A stretch of DNA of 7,219 nucleotides, taken from assembly GCA_937904535.1 (NCBI GenBank), contig CALELC010000666.1, positions 1 to 7,219 of the forward strand. The letters run 5' to 3'. The stretch's first letter is position 1. Every line of letters begins with the position of its first letter. This document shows, piece by piece, positions 5,393-7,219 of the stretch. The position numbers and the translations under genes are program-made. The notes beneath the pieces were generated by a model. That model was not told where the DNA came from. It saw nothing but the letters and a program-made list of their open reading frames with translations, and did not search any database. The DNA comes from an uncultured Planctomycetaceae bacterium. Its GTDB lineage: Bacteria; Planctomycetota; Planctomycetia; Pirellulales; Pirellulaceae.

Positions 5393-5398
5393 TAAAAT
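5393..5398 (+). promoter_or_regulatory. Candidate -10 box TAAAAT before the PHP-domain gene
   Basis: TAAAAT followed by GC, about 80 nt before the ATG at 5480 and downstream of all copies of the palindromic cluster. The same TANAATG form precedes the methyltransferase. No clear -35 hexamer. Confidence 0.4.
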
Positions 5399-5465
5399 GC
5401 GGACGCGACCACGGACTGTGTCCATCCCCACCAGCGGTCGTCCTACCTCAACCTCTTGCCAAGAC

Positions 5466-5470
5466 AGGAG
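5466..5470 (+). promoter_or_regulatory. Shine-Dalgarno AGGAG of the PHP-domain gene
   Basis: AGGAG lies 9 nt before the ATG at 5480. It selects this start over an in-frame TTG at 5456, which lies upstream of it. Confidence 0.65.
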
Positions 5471-5479
5471 CCTGCACAC

Positions 5480-6832
5480 ATGCGGAGCAACTTCTCTCGC
5501 CGTGATTTTCTCAAGACTTGTGGGACCGCAGCCGTTGCGGCGACACTTGTCGATACCGCCTCGAGTTTCGCCGCCGCCCCAGCACCTCAGAAACGCTGGT
5601 TCAAAGGCAATCTGCACATGCACAACCAGTGGTCCGACGGCCAGCCGCTCGCCCCGTGGGCGATCGATTGGTACAAGTCGCACGGCTATCACTTCGTCTG
5701 CCCATCGGATCACAATATCTTCCAAGCCGACACACTGCGTTTCGATGGTTTTGGGTTTAACAACCAGCCTTCGGACCTGGCGGCCTTCAAGGGTGAGACT
5801 TCGCTGTGGAAACTCGTTTCACCCAGTCCCGGTTGGCCCAAGTTAACTCAGCAGAACATCGATGAAACGATCGCGAGGTTCGGCACCGATTCGGTCCGCA
5901 CAATTACAGTCGGTGGCCAGACCTATGCGCGAATGACGACGTTTGCAGAACTCGAAGCACAGTTCGTCGAGCCGGGGAAGTTTTTGATGATCCCGGGGTA
6001 CGAGCAGACCGGCGGCTGTCACAACGGTCAGCAGGTCCACATGAACTTCATCAATGTTCGTGAGGTGTTCCCATACATTCAACTAGAAAAACCGCAAGAG
6101 ATCTTAGAGCAAACGTTCGCCAAAGGTGAGCAAGCGTACGCGGGGCAAGACTATTTGTTTACCGCCAACCATCCGCTCTGGCGGTATTATGATTACTCGC
6201 CGCAGGACTTGATCGCCTTGCCGCAGATTCGGTTGTGCGAACTGAATAACAACGATATCGACGGCCGTTTCGAGGCGCATCCCGAGGGCTGGAAGCCGGA
6301 GAAATTCTGGGATGTGGTGAACGCTTATCGAGCGGCTCATGGCCAGCCGCTGTTGCTGGCGATGGGATCGGATGACCGGCACAGCTACACGTCGGCACCT
6401 AAAGGTTGGAGCGTCGTACGGGCGGAGAGTCTGGAGGTCACGGCACTGCTCGCTGCGATTCGCGAGGGCGATTTCTATGCCTCCAACGGGCTCGACTTCG
6501 CAGACATTCAGTTCGACGGCAAGTCGCTGGCGGTCAAGCTCGATGTCCGAGAAGAAGGCCGCTATCGAATCGAGTTTATTGGCACCAAGAAGGACTACGA
6601 TCCGTCGAGCCGAGTGATTGCTGTCGAGGCGGGCCCACGCAATCCCGCACGCCAGATCGACGTCTATTCGGACTCGATCGGCGTGGTGCTGGATACGGTC
6701 GAGGGGACCGAAGGATCATACACCTTAAAGTCCGATGACCTGTATGTGCGGGCGAAGATTGTCAAGCTCGACCAGCAGCCGCAGGCCGATTGGGATGCGC
6801 GTCCCGCGGCCTGGACGCAGCCTTACTGCTAA
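5480..6832 (+). CDS. Tat-exported PHP-domain metal-dependent hydrolase
   Basis: A 450-aa protein of the PHP superfamily (metal-dependent phosphoesterases related to polymerase/histidinol phosphatase domains). The N terminus is a twin-arginine signal: SRRDFLK at residues 6-12, a hydrophobic stretch (about 13-24) and an Ala-rich cleavage area near 31-33. This predicts export of the folded, metal-loaded enzyme. Metal-ligand motifs in order: NLHMHNQWSDG (His46, His48, Asp53), PSDHN (Asp77, His78), GYEQTGG (Glu175), VHMNF (His187), NHPLW (His231) and MGSDDRHS (Asp298, His301). The core is followed by WSVVRAESLEVTALLAAIREGDFYAS and then a strand-rich C-terminal part (about 345-430). The catalytic set looks complete; the substrate (phosphoester or other) is unknown. 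The start is set by AGGAG 9 nt upstream and by the position of the Tat motif. It appears to be a single-gene unit. Confidence 0.94.
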   Translation: MRSNFSRRDFLKTCGTAAVAATLVDTASSFAAAPAPQKRWFKGNLHMHNQWSDGQPLAPWAIDWYKSHGYHFVCPSDHNIFQADTLRFDGFGFNNQPSDLAAFKGETSLWKLVSPSPGWPKLTQQNIDETIARFGTDSVRTITVGGQTYARMTTFAELEAQFVEPGKFLMIPGYEQTGGCHNGQQVHMNFINVREVFPYIQLEKPQEILEQTFAKGEQAYAGQDYLFTANHPLWRYYDYSPQDLIALPQIRLCELNNNDIDGRFEAHPEGWKPEKFWDVVNAYRAAHGQPLLLAMGSDDRHSYTSAPKGWSVVRAESLEVTALLAAIREGDFYASNGLDFADIQFDGKSLAVKLDVREEGRYRIEFIGTKKDYDPSSRVIAVEAGPRNPARQIDVYSDSIGVVLDTVEGTEGSYTLKSDDLYVRAKIVKLDQQPQADWDARPAAWTQPYC

Positions 6833-7140
6833 GGGCCTTCGTAGCACCCAGCCGACTGCTCGGTCCAAGCGGGGCACATGCCAGTGATATCGGGAGGATG
6901 CCCGCGGCGGCCAAAGTGTGGAACAAGCGAGCGACGCTGAAGACGACAGGCCCTCGCTCGCTGATTGGCAAAGTGTTTGCCAGCCGTGTGGTGGGGCGCG
7001 GCGGTTGGAGTGTTGCGTGGCGACTGCCCTCAGGGCGTTCGAGTCGCGAAGGTTTTCTGGGGGGGCAGCCGGTCTGGCGGCCGACGCGTGCAAGAACAGG
7101 CCAGCGAAAGCAAGGGGGCCAGGAATCGTGTGAAAACGAA
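6833..7140 (+). ncRNA. Possible structured non-coding RNA or long 3' UTR ahead of a terminator
   Basis: No frame here has a credible protein composition. Consecutive hairpins can be drawn on the plus strand: AGCGAGCGA (6926-6934) with TCGCTCGCT (6954-6962); TGGCAAA (6966-6972) with TTTGCCA (6976-6982), 3-base loop; GCGACT (7020-7025) with AGTCGC (7042-7047), enclosing GCCC-TCA-GGGC (7026-7036). An intrinsic terminator follows at 7141. It may be an independent small RNA or simply the structured 3' end of the PHP message; GC-rich DNA also folds by chance. It does not match tmRNA, RNase P RNA or SRP RNA signatures that I looked for. Confidence 0.3.
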
Positions 7141-7180
7141 AAAAGGCCGACGTCTGAGCGACGTCGGCCTTTTGGTTTTT
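7141..7180 (+). terminator. Strong rho-independent terminator, possibly bidirectional
   Basis: Arms AAAAGGCCGACGTC (7141-7154) and GACGTCGGCCTTTT (7160-7173) are perfectly complementary over 14 bp around the loop TGAGC. TTTTGGTTTTT follows on the plus strand, and an A-run (7139-7144) precedes, so it could also work on the minus strand. The nearest upstream stop codon of a convincing gene is the PHP gene's, about 310 bp away. Confidence 0.9.
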
Positions 7181-7219
7181 GTAGCTGATACACGCAGTGT
7201 ACCGGCTGATTCTGAGTTG
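7181..7219. other. Right edge, nothing recognisable
   Basis: Contains only a small hairpin TACAC-GCA-GTGTA (7189-7201). No start codon with supporting signals is visible before the window ends. Confidence 0.4.

Noticed and set aside
5109..5846. 245-aa plus-strand frame with an internal repeated segment
   Set aside because: The repeated peptide simply translates the palindromic composites, and the rest is the wrong frame of the PHP gene.
7004..7036. GTTGGAGT followed by a small hairpin, a possible tenth copy of the palindromic family
   Set aside because: Only the 8-base lead matches; the hairpin differs in sequence and spacing, so chance is likely in GC-rich DNA.
7036..7048. GTTCGAGTC, resembling a tRNA T-loop
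   Set aside because: Only three possible stem pairs, no anticodon arm, no discriminator/CCA context; it is better explained by the local GCGACT/AGTCGC hairpin.
6918..7133. 71-aa frame from GTG ending just before the terminator
   Set aside because: The stop lies close to the terminator, which is tempting, but there is no ribosome-binding site and the composition (Ala, Arg, Gly, Cys) is typical of non-coding DNA. Homology search would settle it.

Overview
The window looks like chromosomal DNA of a planctomycete, most likely of the Pirellulaceae (Rhodopirellula/Blastopirellula-like). This is inferred from moderately high GC, exported proteins of types common in that group (a signal-peptide class I methyltransferase, a Tat-exported PHP-domain protein, a small secreted protein with a Gly/Met-rich tail), weak Shine-Dalgarno use, long non-coding gaps, and interspersed GTTGGAGT-hairpin repeats. 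No taxonomic marker gene is present, so the assignment rests on style.

Layout. 2-79 is the C-terminal tail of a membrane protein entering from the left (+). 127-492 (-) encodes a small secreted Gly/Met-rich protein. After a 480-bp divergent gap holding one clear hairpin come four + genes: a calcineurin-like metallophosphoesterase (974-1717), a DUF2204-like nucleotidyltransferase (1780-2592), a secreted SAM-dependent methyltransferase (2797-3495) preceded by four tandem copies of a 14-bp repeat, and an unrecognised 218-aa protein (3492-4148) joined to the methyltransferase by an ATGA overlap. A lone - gene for an unrecognised 181-aa protein (4334-4879) has clusters of inverted, REP/BIME-like palindromic repeats on both sides (4179-4297 and 5036-5285). 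A Tat-exported PHP-domain metal-dependent hydrolase follows (5480-6832, +). The right end (6833-7219) has no convincing gene; it shows several well-paired hairpins and a very strong intrinsic terminator at 7141-7180.

How the genes relate. The phosphoesterase and nucleotidyltransferase are co-oriented 62 bp apart and may form a two-gene unit. The methyltransferase and its downstream partner are probably translationally coupled. The other genes appear to be single transcription units with their own candidate promoters. I see no integrase, CRISPR array, tRNA, rRNA or recognisable defence island. The most notable non-gene content is the palindromic repeat family, the 14-bp repeat in the probable methyltransferase leader, and the possible structured RNA ahead of the 7141-7180 terminator.
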